This document shows, piece after piece, positions 12,701 through 23,600 of a DNA stretch of 64,000 nt; within the stretch, counting starts at the first letter, position 1, and the number at the start of each line of letters is the position of its first letter. The stretch is from contig OZ024807.1 in the NCBI GenBank assembly GCA_964017045.1, forward strand, positions 18,383,813 to 18,447,812. The letters run 5' to 3'. The translations under genes and the position numbers were made by a program. This DNA is from Omphiscola glabra. Taxonomy: Eukaryota > Mollusca > Gastropoda > Lymnaeidae. Under the pieces are notes generated by a model. That model searched no databases. It saw nothing but the letters and a program-made list of their open reading frames with translations, and was not told the origin of the DNA.

Positions 12701-12995
12701 CACACCACATTGAGTAGCTACACTATGTGACGCCTTGGGTGGTACTTGGCGTACCCGCGACCTGACTAGCTTTAGAAAACTCCAACTTTGGCAAGAAAAT
12801 GTCCCTTGTCTGAAATAGACTAAGTACCGATACATTGAAATGAAAGTCGCTCTAGAAATGTGTTCTAATTATTTTTTGACAATTATAATTGACCCCAAAA
12901 AAACACACAAAAAAACTACGTTTTGTTTAACATAAAAATGTGTTTCCGTGTTTTATATTTGTTTTCTATTTCCAGGTGACGACGATGAGGTCTGA
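483..12995 (+). CDS. Gene A: Ig-like single-pass transmembrane protein with microexon-built acidic tail (5' part off window)
   Basis: Twelve coding exons join in frame (483-711, 2709-3005, 3882-3971, 4894-4920, 5429-5443, 6549-6566, 9992-10012, 10824-10841, 11373-11387, 11781-11795, 12414-12437, 12976-12995), giving 789 nt or 262 residues plus stop. The first visible exon starts in phase 0, so the signal peptide and N-terminal domains lie upstream. Order: second half of a split extracellular domain, unsplit cysteine domain, transmembrane helix, then a 57-residue tail with 22 Asp and 3 Glu. Every intron after the first visible exon is phase 1. Gene B has the same architecture, which supports the model. 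Function is not recognised; a cell-surface recognition role is inferred from the architecture. No database search was possible. Confidence 0.8.
712..2404. other. Gene A intron, 5' part: no gene seen
   Basis: AT-rich sequence without convincing coding signal. Positions about 834-1001 are bounded by inverted motifs (gcagaggccggccgaat and attcggccgtctgc) around GC-richer sequence with repeated ttcggtttcgg, probably an old MITE. The 80-codon frame at 1555-1797 has no domain or splice support. Confidence 0.5.
2405..2586. repeat. 15-bp minisatellite upstream of gene A exon 2709
   Basis: About 12 units of ttccattgtttccta. Pyrimidine-rich, 120 bases before an acceptor. Confidence 0.9.
2709..3005 (+). 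CDS. Gene A exon: membrane-proximal cysteine domain
   Basis: 297 nt, phase 1-1, acceptor ttaacag, donor gtgagt. The 99-residue unit has the order DNC, NYTFTFC, NCS, YYTFSFYEEEPGC and SISC, giving five cysteines and two N-glycosylation sites (NYT, NCS). Gene B exon 30459-30749 keeps the same skeleton (EDC, YKYTFC, DTC, FAFSYTERLPGC, IKC). The domain is present once in each gene, directly before the transmembrane exon. I do not recognise a named family; a diverged Ig-like fold is possible. Confidence 0.85.
2956..3069 (+). repeat. Tandem duplication of an exon end with its donor
   Basis: 2956-3010 (the last 50 bases of the exon plus gtgag) is repeated at 3015-3069 with few changes. Reading through the first donor reaches an in-frame stop at 3056-3058, so the copy is not coding in the main frame. 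Confidence 0.9.
3882..3971 (+). CDS. Gene A transmembrane exon
   Basis: 90 nt, phase 1-1, after a T-rich tract ending ttttccag and before donor gtaagt. It encodes about 22 hydrophobic residues (IALFASLVVIIPVATLLFG then SVIIYFC) after a short charged lead (EQK). It matches gene B exon 31766-31852 in place and phase. Confidence 0.88.
3947..4036 (+). repeat. Tandem duplication of the transmembrane exon end with its donor
   Basis: 3947-3985 and 3998-4036 match closely, each with tgttgtaagtaa. The offset is 51 bases. Read-through from the first donor stops at TAA within five bases. Confidence 0.88.
4226..4560. repeat. About 62-bp tandem repeat
   Basis: Four to five units containing ctgtcacttttgtctgatg and tgtctagctacttaataagt. 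Confidence 0.85.
4655..4800. repeat. About 30-bp tandem repeat
   Basis: Diverged units of atcagaataatgttttgatt and aatgtagagct, four copies. Confidence 0.75.
4894..4920 (+). CDS. Gene A tail microexon 1 (27 nt)
   Basis: Acceptor gactacag, donor gtaagg, phase 1-1. With the split codon it reads WSLTRQDGD. It holds the only Arg of the tail, next to the membrane, as expected for a stop-transfer side. Confidence 0.75.
5429..5443 (+). CDS. Gene A tail microexon 2 (15 nt)
   Basis: Strong acceptor tttccccctctag and donor gtaagg; phase 1-1, reads DNISD. It ends in GATG before the donor, like four other exons of this tail. Confidence 0.75.
5605..5764 (-). mobile_element. Non-LTR retrotransposon 3' end (short copy)
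   Basis: Minus-strand tail with (GAT)n repeat at 5605-5640. The remainder is nearly identical to 14691-14820 of the longer copy (cgaccgttaaggcgccacagatg, ctatgcatagcatcgcct). Severely 5'-truncated. Confidence 0.7.
6549..6566 (+). CDS. Gene A tail microexon 3 (18 nt)
   Basis: Acceptor ttttcccatag, donor gtaagt, phase 1-1, reads ATTHTD. It again ends in GATG before the donor. Confidence 0.7.
6826..8856. repeat. 18-bp minisatellite, about 112 units
   Basis: Unit agaatgagaaggttgttt with a/g change at one site. Because 18 is a multiple of three and most variants lose exactly 3 bases, one frame stays open for 694 codons of a six-residue Arg-Met-Arg-Arg-Leu-Phe repeat. It lies in a gene A intron, between microexons 3 and 4, and has no other sign of being a gene. 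Rare variants (aagttg, gataagg) recur 1,086 bases apart, showing a higher-order duplication. Confidence 0.95.
8960..9898. repeat. 21-bp minisatellite, about 45 units
   Basis: Unit gttttgttcaattgatattgt, with a catgtgatat variant. Frames stay open on both strands. A pattern of variants recurs 315 bases (15 units) apart. Confidence 0.95.
9992..10012 (+). CDS. Gene A tail microexon 4 (21 nt)
   Basis: Acceptor ttctcctctactccag, donor gtaaga, phase 1-1, reads AYSDAAY. It contributes two of the three tyrosines of the tail. It lies just after the two largest minisatellites of the window. Confidence 0.75.
10824..10841 (+). CDS. Gene A tail microexon 5 (18 nt)
   Basis: Acceptor attttcaacag, donor gtaagg, phase 1-1, reads DDDEDD. 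All six residues are acidic. Confidence 0.75.
11373..11387 (+). CDS. Gene A tail microexon 6 (15 nt)
   Basis: Acceptor tcctctcctcttctccttacattag, a very strong pyrimidine tract, and donor gtgagt; phase 1-1, reads DQYGD. Same length and Asp ends as microexons 2 and 7. Confidence 0.78.
11781..11795 (+). CDS. Gene A tail microexon 7 (15 nt)
   Basis: Acceptor catcaatctag, donor gtaagc, phase 1-1, reads DGNGD. Asp-x-Asn-x-Asp is the spacing of calcium-binding loops in other proteins; calcium binding here is speculation. Confidence 0.72.
12414..12437 (+). CDS. Gene A tail microexon 8 (24 nt)
   Basis: Acceptor aaaataaag, with its pyrimidine tract displaced about 10 nt upstream, and donor gtatgt; phase 1-1, reads DDDEPGND. 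The acceptor is weaker than those of the other microexons. Confidence 0.65.
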
Positions 12996-12996
12996 G
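12976..12996 (+). CDS. Gene A last coding microexon with stop
   Basis: Acceptor tctatttccag, phase 1 in; reads GDDDEV then TGA at 12993-12995. One base after the stop is a donor (gtaata), so the 3'UTR is spliced. The stop lies close enough to the final junction not to predict nonsense-mediated decay. Confidence 0.75.
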
Positions 12997-14000
12997 GTAA
13001 TAAATTGAGGACTAAAGAATGCTGTTGTTTAATTATATTTTAAAATATTTTTCTTTAAAATCTAAACTTCACCAAATAGTACGTCTAATATTCATTTGTT
13101 GACTACAGTACAATTCATTAATATATGACGAAAGTATAACGTATTTTGCTAGGCATATTGCAAATTACCAAACGTAACGGGTTAAAACAGTGGTTCTTAA
13201 ACTTTCTTCTTCTTCTTCTTCTTATGTTTGAGGGCCCACGATCAATTTATTGATCATTCTGGCTCCTGGTTTGAATTCAAAGTTTGCCTTCTCCTAGATG
13301 AGTTACCGTCCAAGCTAACGAGTCCCATCCATAATTCTTCAAAATTATCACATTGCTAAATCGCATTACGTTACGGAACCTTGTGCACATTTCACAACAA
13401 AACGCAGCGGTGCAAAATCTTTTTTTTTTTTTTTTCCGTTTTTTTTTAATTTTTGTGTGGCTCCATTGCTGAATCCAGCTAGTCCCAGAATGACGTATTC
13501 AATTTTGACCATTGAGACGGCGAATAGCCATATTATTATGTGCTCACAATAAAAGGTTTAGGCTTAGGTGTAAATAAAGAACAAACTATTTTGAGATCAA
13601 ACAAAGCTTCAACTAGCGACCATTAGTATGTCGTTTTGCCAACTTGGCATCGACCGCGCGCGTTACCGTGGCCCATATGTTTGACCAACTCTGCTTGAAT
13701 ATAATAAAATAGTTCACAATACTACATCCAGGGGATAATATAAGGCGGCTATAGGCTAAGTAATGTATTTAATAAAACACTTTTCCTTACGCAAATATAT
13801 ACATCAATACGCGGGCATTTGTTAACAATATCAATGGTTAATTATATAATTTGTAAATTGTATTCAATTGTTAATTATATAGAGGCAAGCAGCACAAACT
13901 GTACAAAGAATTTTAACTCAATGACACCATAATAGTCTATTTGTAGAAAAGTTGTGTTACATTATTATTTTCATTTTTGTATTTTTCGTTTGTCTTTCAG

Positions 14001-14105
14001 AAAAGAGACAAAAAGATTTCTTCAGTGCAAGCAGAATTTTGTTAACAAAAGAAATTTCTAAAATATATATACTTTATAATCAATAAACATTCATAAAATA
14101 TACGA
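14001..14105 (+). other. Gene A 3'UTR exon and poly(A) signal
   Basis: Acceptor tttgtctttcag ends at 14000. AATAAA lies at 14082-14087. No coding frame is needed because the stop is in the exon before. The 3' boundary is estimated from the signal. Confidence 0.6.
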
Positions 14106-14666
14106 AATTTATTGGATAGTTATTTTCAATTCTTTATTGAACATTCTAATAGGAGAGAAGGTGTTATTTATCCGCCGTCAATAAAGCTTTAATGAATACA
14201 AAGAAGCTGTATATAGATTTGAATAGTAATCTTTTATGAACACAATTAAACCTTGAAAATTAAAGAAACCAACTTAAATCCCATTCTCTTAATATACGAG
14301 TTCAACGTCACGTTTAAGACATTTAAATATTTGATGTGGCAGCCAAGTAATCTCATTATAGACTAGACTATAATCAACAGTGTGGACACGACCGAGATTG
14401 GATTTCGATCTCATGTACAAGTCGATTTAATCATATTGTATTTAATCTCAAATACTTCTGGCTCTCTCCTCCCTCCACTCACAAAGTAAGGGGGTCAATC
14501 TCTAGGGACTAGTCATGTAGTTAGCTAGTTAGCATTTCCCATAAGATTTTCAAGCAGTAGAGACTAGTGCTGTTCGTCCAACACTAGCATGATCAAGCAT
14601 TAGAGACTAGCCCTGCGGTTATTCCCACACTTAGACATCAAGCACTAGAGACCAGTCTTGTTGTTC

Positions 14667-15310
14667 ATTATCATCATCATCATCATCATGTCCCTTAGTC
14701 TTTCGACCGTTGGGGCGCCACAGATGACATAAAAACTATTCTTCTCCATTCCTCTCTGTCTCCTGTCCTATGCATAGCATCGCCTAATTGTATTCCCATC
14801 CATTCTTTGATGTTATCTTCCCATCTTTTTCTCTGTCTTCCTCTTCTTCTTCCTCCTCTGTGCACTGCAAGATTTCTTTGGCGAGCCCTTGTTTTCTGGT
14901 CACGTGGCCATACCATTCAAGTTTGCGCTTTTTTACTTACGCTAAGAGGTCATCGTACTGCCTAATTGCTTGACGAATCCTTTCTTTCACTTGTTCATTG
15001 GTGATGTGGTCTCTATGGCAGATGCCAAAAATGCCTCTGAAACATATCATCTTCATCGCTTTTATTTTCTTTTCAAGTTCTGCTGTTAATGTGCAGGACT
15101 CACAGGCATATAAGAAAATAGAGAGGATTAATGAGCGCATCAGCCTGATTTTGGTGCTGGGGGCTATATTTTTGTAGTTCCATATTTTCTTGAGCCTCTT
15201 TAGTGTTATTGTGGTCTGGGCAATCCTGGCCAACAATTCGGGCTTGGAGCCTTCTTCCGAAACTATTGCTCCGAGGTACTTGAAGCTGCCAACTGTCTCT
15301 ACCCTATCAA
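14667..15310 (-). mobile_element. Non-LTR retrotransposon reverse transcriptase C-terminus, decayed
   Basis: Minus-strand translation of 15236-14937 gives KIRLMRSLILSIFLYACE and later CHRDHITNEQVK. Further on come EWYGHVTR and RWEDNIKEW, the usual C-terminal signature of LINE polyproteins common in invertebrates. A TAA near 14942 and a frameshift near 14860 break it, so it is a pseudogene. The 3' end is an ATC/GAT repeat tail, and the copy is 5'-truncated. Confidence 0.75.
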
Positions 15311-16735
15311 GATTAAAAAAACTATATAATGTCAGTTTGGTTTAGAAGAAATATCCATGCTAAATTGTTTATATATATTTTTATTCTTCAATGCAGAAAA
15401 ATTATAATAATAAAGTATCAACTTTTTTTATCGGGTAAAGTTATCATACAATACCATTGAAAGTATCAATGGTATTGTATGATAACATTATAACATTAGA
15501 TGAAAGTTGCAATGGAATTGTATGGTGAGATTATGACAGCCATGAAAGTGTCAATGGAATTGTATTACGAGAATGTTGCAGCAATAAAAGTGTCATTGAG
15601 ATTATGCCGTACTTGGCGTTTGTAGCAGTAACCATTCAATCAGAATAAAAGGGTGCTTTCAAAATTAATTTTTTTAAATGTAGTATTATGTTAAAACAAT
15701 TAATTAAAAACACAATGTTTCAAACTATTTTAAAACAAACATTTTTAAAAATATACTATAAAGTACAACATAATTAATTGAGACACACTAGGATTTTCTT
15801 GTTTCGACAGCAAAAAAAAAAAATAATAATTGTAGTATTAAATCCTCGGGTGTCTCAAAAAATCTATTATATTCTTTTTATTGCATTTTAATAAACGTAG
15901 GTTTTATTATTTTTTGTATTCTTTAGTCTTTATTATGGTTTATATGTCAACACTTATGGCCTGGCTGTATGTTCATTGTGGAGTAGTAGGTGTACAACGT
16001 TTCAGCTCCATTAGAGTTCAAGTCATGATTGAGATGCTAAATTTGACCAACAGAGGTCACTTAAATGGTCAGCGGAGGTAACTAAAGTCATGCGACAATG
16101 TGGGTTTATATCGTTACAGGGATTGAGTAACCATGCAAAGTTTCAAGTCCATCGAACGAAGGGAAGAGGTAGAAAATTGACTTAGAAGATTTGACCCTGT
16201 CAAACACACTGAACAAAAATTGCACGCTAAATCAAAGCGATTTTAAAATGTCTTGAACGAAAACTCAAGTCCAAGAACATATCTTCACGAGACCACTTCT
16301 GTTAAATAGTTCAATTAATCAATTATAAAGAATGCAGGGCCGCGATAAGGCTTTAAATTAGTTACATTAGACACAAACACTTTGTGTAAATAAAACAATA
16401 TATGTTTAGATTTAATAATGATAATGCAGAATACAAATTATGTAAACGTTTCGGCAGATGCCTTCATCGATACAACAAGAACAAACAAAAACCACATTGT
16501 ACGTTCTTGTATGATGCTCATCATATTAGGTTTGAACGGTTCTTGTATCTCTTGAAATTCATTCCTGAAATCTTCTACAAAATTGTCTAATGTATAACTG
16601 AAAGCTTCTACAAAAGTGTCAAATTTGTAACCTTAAAGCTTCTACAGAAATGTGTAGCCGATTCCATCCCTAAAAAGATCACAAAACTAATTCAAATCAA
16701 GTTTGTCTTCCTAGCGGAAAATAGTAGAATATGGT
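15310..16735. other. Intergenic between genes A and B: no gene seen
   Basis: AT-rich. Apart from the hairpin at 15440 and loose copies of its half-site, nothing was recognised. Confidence 0.5.
15440..15486. repeat. Perfect 21-bp hairpin
   Basis: Positions 15440-15460 and 15466-15486 are exact reverse complements around a 5-base loop (aagta). The half-site caatggtattgtatg recurs in weaker form at about 15510 and 15552. Confidence 0.85.
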
Positions 16736-17068
16736 GAAGTTTAGTAGTGTAAATTTGAGTATAGTGGAATTAATGGAATATTGTGGAATATAGTAGAGTG
16801 TAATGAAGTATAGTGGAATATTGTGTCGTATATTGGAATATAGTGAAATATTGTGGGCTATAGTGGAAGATTGTGGGATATAGTGGAGTATAAGGGAGTA
16901 TAATTGAGTATAAAGATATATATTGTGGAGTATCGTGGAGTATGGTGGAGTTTAGTGGGATATTGTGAATATTAGTGGAGTATAGTGGAGTGTAGTGGTG
17001 CATAGGGTAGAATAGTGGAGTATAGTTGAGTAAAGTGGAGTAAATTGGAGTATAGTGTAGTATAGTCA
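16735..17068. repeat. About 10-bp tandem repeat
   Basis: Diverged units of tagtggagta over about 330 bases. Confidence 0.85.
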
Positions 17069-17653
17069 TACTTGGTATGAGAGATGGAAAAACTATGGCT
17101 ATAATCAGCGACCAGTGGGTTAGAATTAGTTGCAACTTTCTAATTATTCTATCTATCTTTAGTTCTTAACAATATCGGGCTCCATAAATCTCTCATAAAC
17201 AGATATACAATTAACTAAGTATGGCTTCTGAATGAAAGAAAAGAATGTCGCCAATGTCGTCAATGCATTTCCTTAATGTTTTGTTCTGTAAAGATATAAA
17301 GTTTTTGTTATGACTGGGGAAAAAAGGGGGTGGTGGTGATGGTTAAAGCATACACAAATCTCAAGGTTTTAATCATTACTACCAAAAAATGATCTTGAAT
17401 TGCGCACGAATCGTTTGCAAGTGCAATTTTAAAATGATTGGAAAAACCCGATTCGAACCCAAGCACATTTAAAGAAATATCATTCATATTGGTTTTTCTT
17501 TACAGAACGCATGGATAAAAAGGATGAAGATAAATCTTTTTATCTAACTACAGCTCTAGACGGATGAGTATCCTTGGGTATCTTGCGCTCATGTATGAGT
17601 GATTTACTCAGAGAGTGGCTGTCTCGATTGTTTTGGTCAAAGGCAGACGTATT

Positions 17654-17687
17654 ATGTTACTTCTTGCCGTTCTCCTATTTGTCAAAT
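17654..17687 (+). CDS. Gene B exon 1: signal peptide
   Basis: The ATG opens MLLLAVLLFVK, an almost wholly hydrophobic leader, and the exon ends in phase 1 at donor gtaatt. The split codon completes to Cys on joining exon 2. Short leader plus phase 1 donor matches gene C exon 1. I saw no clear TATA box upstream. Confidence 0.72.
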
Positions 17688-20600
17688 GTAATTATAAAAT
17701 TAGAATGTAAATAATGCAGGCAACAAAGAGTTTTATTACGAGGCTTTTTTTTTCAAATGTGTGTAATACATACATAAGGCCATTTCAACCTAGATGACTA
17801 GGCTCCATTAGTGTATTTCTATCACAAAATATTAACATAACATTTTATTTTACATATAGCAGTTGGGACAGGTGGAGAAGGGGCGATACAAGTTCTTCTT
17901 AGGAGTTTTAAATGATTTAAATCGTCTAATTCCCAATTCCAATTGAATAACTGCTGTCTTTTGATTACAAACCCCCTGGAGCAATTTAGAGTTCAAGTAG
18001 ATGTAGAAATATACCACAGTTTGAAACCTTCTTGTCTATACCACTTCACTTCACTCGGCTCAAATGAGACGTTTTCATTTACTTAAACTTTATCGAGGCA
18101 CACCCACTTATGATTAGTTCATTTTGCTCTAACGCAACCTTCACCAGCCAAAAAACCCGTATAATAATAAAGTAAATGCAGAGTTTAAAGCGTGTGGGGG
18201 GAACAATATTTAAAATCACGAAATGGTTTAATGACAGTTCAATGCATCCCTTTGCAAATACGACTGTGTAAACCAGTAGAAAATAATAAGACCGGCAAAA
18301 AACGTTTGAAGTCGACAGTCCATTGGTCACTGATGAAGTTGTTCACGTTCTCTCACATCCTTCCAGGTTCCTCGATAGAAATTGATTTGAAAAAGATTCG
18401 CAGCTACACGTTCTGCTCCGGGGATGTTGAGATCGTGTCCATCAAAGACCCGTTCTCGCGCGACTACGTATGGAACGACAATTTGAAAAGCATGACGTGG
18501 TATATGGTCACAAAGGGAGGGAAGGTGCCCGTCGTTATTTACCATCCTTTGCCTGAGTTCCTTCTGGAAGGATTCGATTCTTACGAAATTTGGGGACTTG
18601 AGGTAATTCTGGTGTTGTTATTGATTTTTGTTTTTAAATCTAAATTATTACTAAATCAATGATCTCTTTATTTTTTCAACAAACACTGTTTTACTTTCTT
18701 TCATCTTGTTTTTGGAAAACCCAACTTCCGGCAATAACAATGGTGAACACTTAAGTTTTTTATCCAGTTTTTTCAAATTCTTATCATTTTTTTTCATTGG
18801 TCCTGTCTGCTGAGGAAGACGCTTAGGCGACATGCTCTTCCTTTATGGTCCAGTCTTTCTATTCATGCTTCCACATACATTGTTCTACTATTTCAAGAAT
18901 CTCCTGTGGTAGTCTCAATATCCCTTTGTTAAATTCTTTTAAAACTACAACACACTAACAGCCATTGCGGTTAAGGGATTTTTTGATAATTGTGCAGCTT
19001 TCGTCTTACATCTAAACTTTTAACGACTTTTCTGATTTAAACCAAACTCTTGCCCCCGTTAAACGATGCTCGGGAAAATTAATAGCTAACGAAGCTCACG
19101 GAATAACGATGCATGAATCCATGTTTGACGGCGCTCATAAGCGAACTCCGTAACGATGCTCATGGGATAACAATGTAACGACTCTTTGAGAGTAAATGCT
19201 CAGGGGATAAACAAGTGTAGACAGTCTCTCAACGAATAACCATGTGAAGGTTCATGCTCATGGACGATAATTGTCTCAGGCCAAGAAAGTAGATGTGATC
19301 AGCACATATGATAAATTCAGCAAGCTTGGCAAAAACATGTTGCTGAAAAAAGAAAAAAATTGTTTTTAAATCATTTTGAATGGAACAAAAAGGGTGTTGG
19401 CCAGCTCAAAAGATAAGATGTCCAACAAAAGGTACCCTAATTGTAACTAGAGCTTGTCTGTCAAATGAACCAGATGTAGCAATATTTAACAAGAAGAATG
19501 TTAACATATTACTCCACTAGGAATCTTGTTGACATTGACATCTTGTTGACGTTGGCATATTGTTAACATTGACATCTTGTTGACATTGGCATCTTGTTGA
19601 CTTTGACATCTTGTTGAGATTGGCATCTTGTTGACATTTAGCATCTTGTCCACATTCGCATTTGTTGACATTGGCATATTATTTACATTAGCATCTTGTT
19701 GACATTGGCATCTTGTCGACATTGGCATCTTGTTGGCATTGGCATCTTGTTGACATTGACATCTTGTTGACATTCAGCATCTAGTTGACATTTACATCTT
19801 GTTGACATTTAGCATCTTGTTGACATTTAGCATCTTGTTGACATTTAGCATCTGGTTGACATTTATCATCTTGTTGACATTGACATCTTGTTGACATTGT
19901 CATCTTGTTGACATTGGCATACGATAAGACTTTCTAAACTGACATGTATGCCACTTTCTAATCGCGCCCGTGACGTTCTATCACAAGTAGCAGGAGTGAA
20001 CGAAGTATTTCAAATGTCGTGAATTGTGATCGTGAGATGAAAATGACATGAAATGAGAAGCCGCAGCCCAACAACAATTGGATAATTCGTGTTGTGGTCG
20101 TGACTAGAAATGAAAACCCTTTTTAATTAAAGCAATCCTTGCGACAGTCCATCACAGGAAAACTATGCGGTCTGAGTGTTTAAGAAGCGAATATGAATGA
20201 ACACGACTAAACTTTTATTCAAACACTTTTTAAGCCAGACGTCAAACATTCTTTAAACAACTGCTTAACATGTAAGTACTTTACTTGAATCAATGAACAA
20301 AGCGCGGCTCTTGATCCGCATGCGGCTGTTCAGTGATCTGAGCGCGGCTCGGTTTTGACTCCAGAAAGGCATGGTGCTTGACAGGTTCTTGAAAAGAAAT
20401 TTGGCGCTAAAAAATGTTGTTAATCGTTCTGCTGCTCATTTTTTGGCTCTTTTGTGGAATACCACTGAGTAAGGGCGATACATTTTTTAATGTGATGATC
20501 ACGTTTACATATTGTAATGGTGTTAACTTATTTTTAATCTATACAAACTTAAAAAGTAATTTTAAGAAAATGTAAAGACATCAAGCTTAAAGATAAACTG

Positions 20601-23600
20601 ACAGATAAGATACACTGACAGATGAGATGAACTGACAGATGAGATAAACTGACAGATGACATCCACTGACATTTAAACTGACAGAGGAACTGACAGATCA
20701 CAAGGTCAGTTGTTGTTTTTCTTTGTCTACAGATAAAGGGACTTCTAACCAACGCAACTTTTATCGCCATCATGGACCTTGGTGACGTCGAAGCGTTTGA
20801 AGTAGCAGTTGACCTACACGTCATGCGTACGTATTTTCAGCTCCTTAATGATTGGTTGATTGAATGCATGATTGGTTCACTGGTTGAGTGGTTTACTGGT
20901 ACGCTTATTGTTGGAATGATTAAAAGGTTGATTGGCCGATGGTTGAATTTGTTGCTAACCTGATTGCAGTCTCTCGCTCTTTTACCCTTAAATTTGTTGC
21001 TAACCTGATTGCAGTCTCACCCTTATCACCCTTGGATTTGTTGATAGCTCTATTGTATTATTGTTTGATTGATTGATGGATTGGTTATTTGGTTGGTGGA
21101 TGGATTTGTTTATTATTAGATTGGTGGATAGTTATTTTGGTGGAAGTGGCTGATTGGTAGGCTTTTCTTACATAAAAACATATAATTTCCTCGACAAATG
21201 TGGTTGTCAAAACTGGGGTTGCGAGGACAAGATTATTAGAATAGTACAGCCATTTACTTTTAGCATAACAAATAAATGTTGATTGATTTCAACATTTCCT
21301 CATTCGCTTTTACTATATGCAATAAGTCACACAATTATTTTCTAAAATCTCCAGTTCTCATTATAATTCAATAATAAAAATGTTGAAACAGTGCGGTACA
21401 TAGAAATGGTCGAGAAATCCGCCATCTTGGAATATTAATAGTCGTAAAATGTAACGTGGTATTTCTCTAAATTCACCGTACTTTTCGATCCTTTTTTCTT
21501 TTGTGGCTTTTAAAAATGATTTTTCCTTGCATCTTACAGATCCCCCGAAGCTGCAGGGCGACTTCCTGACCACTGAGATCGTCAGGGCGGAGAAGCCAGG
21601 GTTCTACACGTTTCGATGTGGCCCAATAGCATCCAGAGGGAAACCCGTTATCCATATCCTATGGTTGGTAAGTAGGCAGCGTTGTTTAATTGAAATGGAG
21701 TGGATTAGAGAAGGAATCTATAACGGACGCCATTCAGCACTCATAACACCTCCAGTATCCCAAAACAAGTATATGCTCCCAAAATATCACTACAAACTTA
21801 AATGAGCATACACCTAAAGAAATAATATGCACCCACAATATCACTATGCACCTCAAATACCACGATTCATTAAAATTACAATGTGTACTTTAAAAATTGC
21901 CATGCAATTAAAATCACACTATGCACTTAAAAGACAGCTATACACTAAAAATTACAACTCTCTACTTAAAATGCAATTATGCAACTAAAATATCAATTTT
22001 TATTTAAAATCACAGAATGCAACAATAATACCAATATGATCAAAATACAAATATGCAATTTAATGTATACTTTGACACATCAAACCACTTAATACAACTA
22101 TGTAAAAATAAACTCTTCTATGAGTTTCACTTATTATCTTGTACTTGTTGGATTTCGTAGTCTCAGACCAATATGTTTAAAACAACACACGTGTGTGCGA
22201 GATTATGCTAGGTATGCCATGAGATTATGCTAGGTGTGCTACTTGAAGATGCTAGGTGTGCCACGAGACAAAAATAGGTGTGCCATGAGATGATTCTAGG
22301 TGTGCCGCATGACAATGCTAAATGTGCCATGAGACGATGTTAGGTGTGCCATGACACGATTCTTAGGTTCTAGGTGTGTCGCAAGATGATGCTATGTGTG
22401 CCATGAGACGAAGCTAGGTGTCCAATGAGATGATGCTAGGTGTGCCGCGAGACGATGCTAGATGTGACAAGAGATGATGCTAGGCTAGACAAGAGATGAT
22501 GCTAGGTTAGCCAATGATTCGATGTTAGGTGTGCTGCAAGACGATACTAGGTGTGCTATGAAACGATGATAGGTGTGCCATGATATGATGCTAGGTGTGC
22601 CATGAGACGAAGCTAGGTGTCAAATGAGATGATGCTAGGTGTGCCGCGAGACGATGCTAGGTGTGACAAGAGATGATGCTAGGCTAGACAAGAGATGATG
22701 CTAGGTTAGCCAATGATTCGATGTTAGGTGTGCTGCAAGACGATGCTAGATGTGCCATGAAACGATGATAGGTGTGCCATGATATGATGCTAGGTGTGCC
22801 ACGAGAGGATGCTAGGTGTGCTGCGAGACGATGCTAGGTGTGTTGCGAAGAGAATGCTAGGTGTGCTGCGAGAGGATGCTATGTGTGCCATGAGACAATA
22901 CTAAGTGTACCATTATGGAGTTGCTTTATAAAGATCTTGAACCAAGTTTATTAAAATCAGCTACATTCCGGAAGACACGCTGAGGTATCACACAATTTCG
23001 AACAAACTATTTGCTATTAAATTATCTATGCATGCAGTTGTCTTTTTAAATAAAAATATTTACTGAGCGATTTACTTAGCCGGAGCCAAGTAACAAAAAG
23101 AAAACAAAGCTACGATGTTCATTGTTAGGAAAATTCGCCGGCTGAACGTCTCAATAGGAAAAAAAATATTTTTCTCCCCCATACCCCCCCCCCCCCATAA
23201 AACACAAACACTCAATTTTTTTGTCTTTACAAAACATATGATTAAAAATGATTGATATAATAAAAAAAACGAACAAATTAGAGATAAAGACGGATAATAT
23301 AAGACAGTGAGTAAACCCTAACCTCGATATTTTCTCCCCAGCAAGACAGAGGCTTTGAGGGTAAAGTGATTTATTACGAGGGATATGCAGAGATGCTAGT
23401 ACCTGAGAAAGGTAATGTTGATCATTAGTTAGTTCTACAAATAAGCATGGGATGTTTATAAACGTCTCAAAGGCAGAACTAGGCGTAAATGGTTTGGATG
23501 ATGTGGAAACAACATCTACAGCATCTGGGAATCCAAGCTTGGGGGAAAAAAAGTACCAGTTTGGTCTGAGTGGAAGGAAGTGGTGAGGCAGACCAAAGCC

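Noticed and set aside
18327..18545. Minus-strand frame opposite gene B exon 2
   Set aside because: Antisense shadow of a coding exon.
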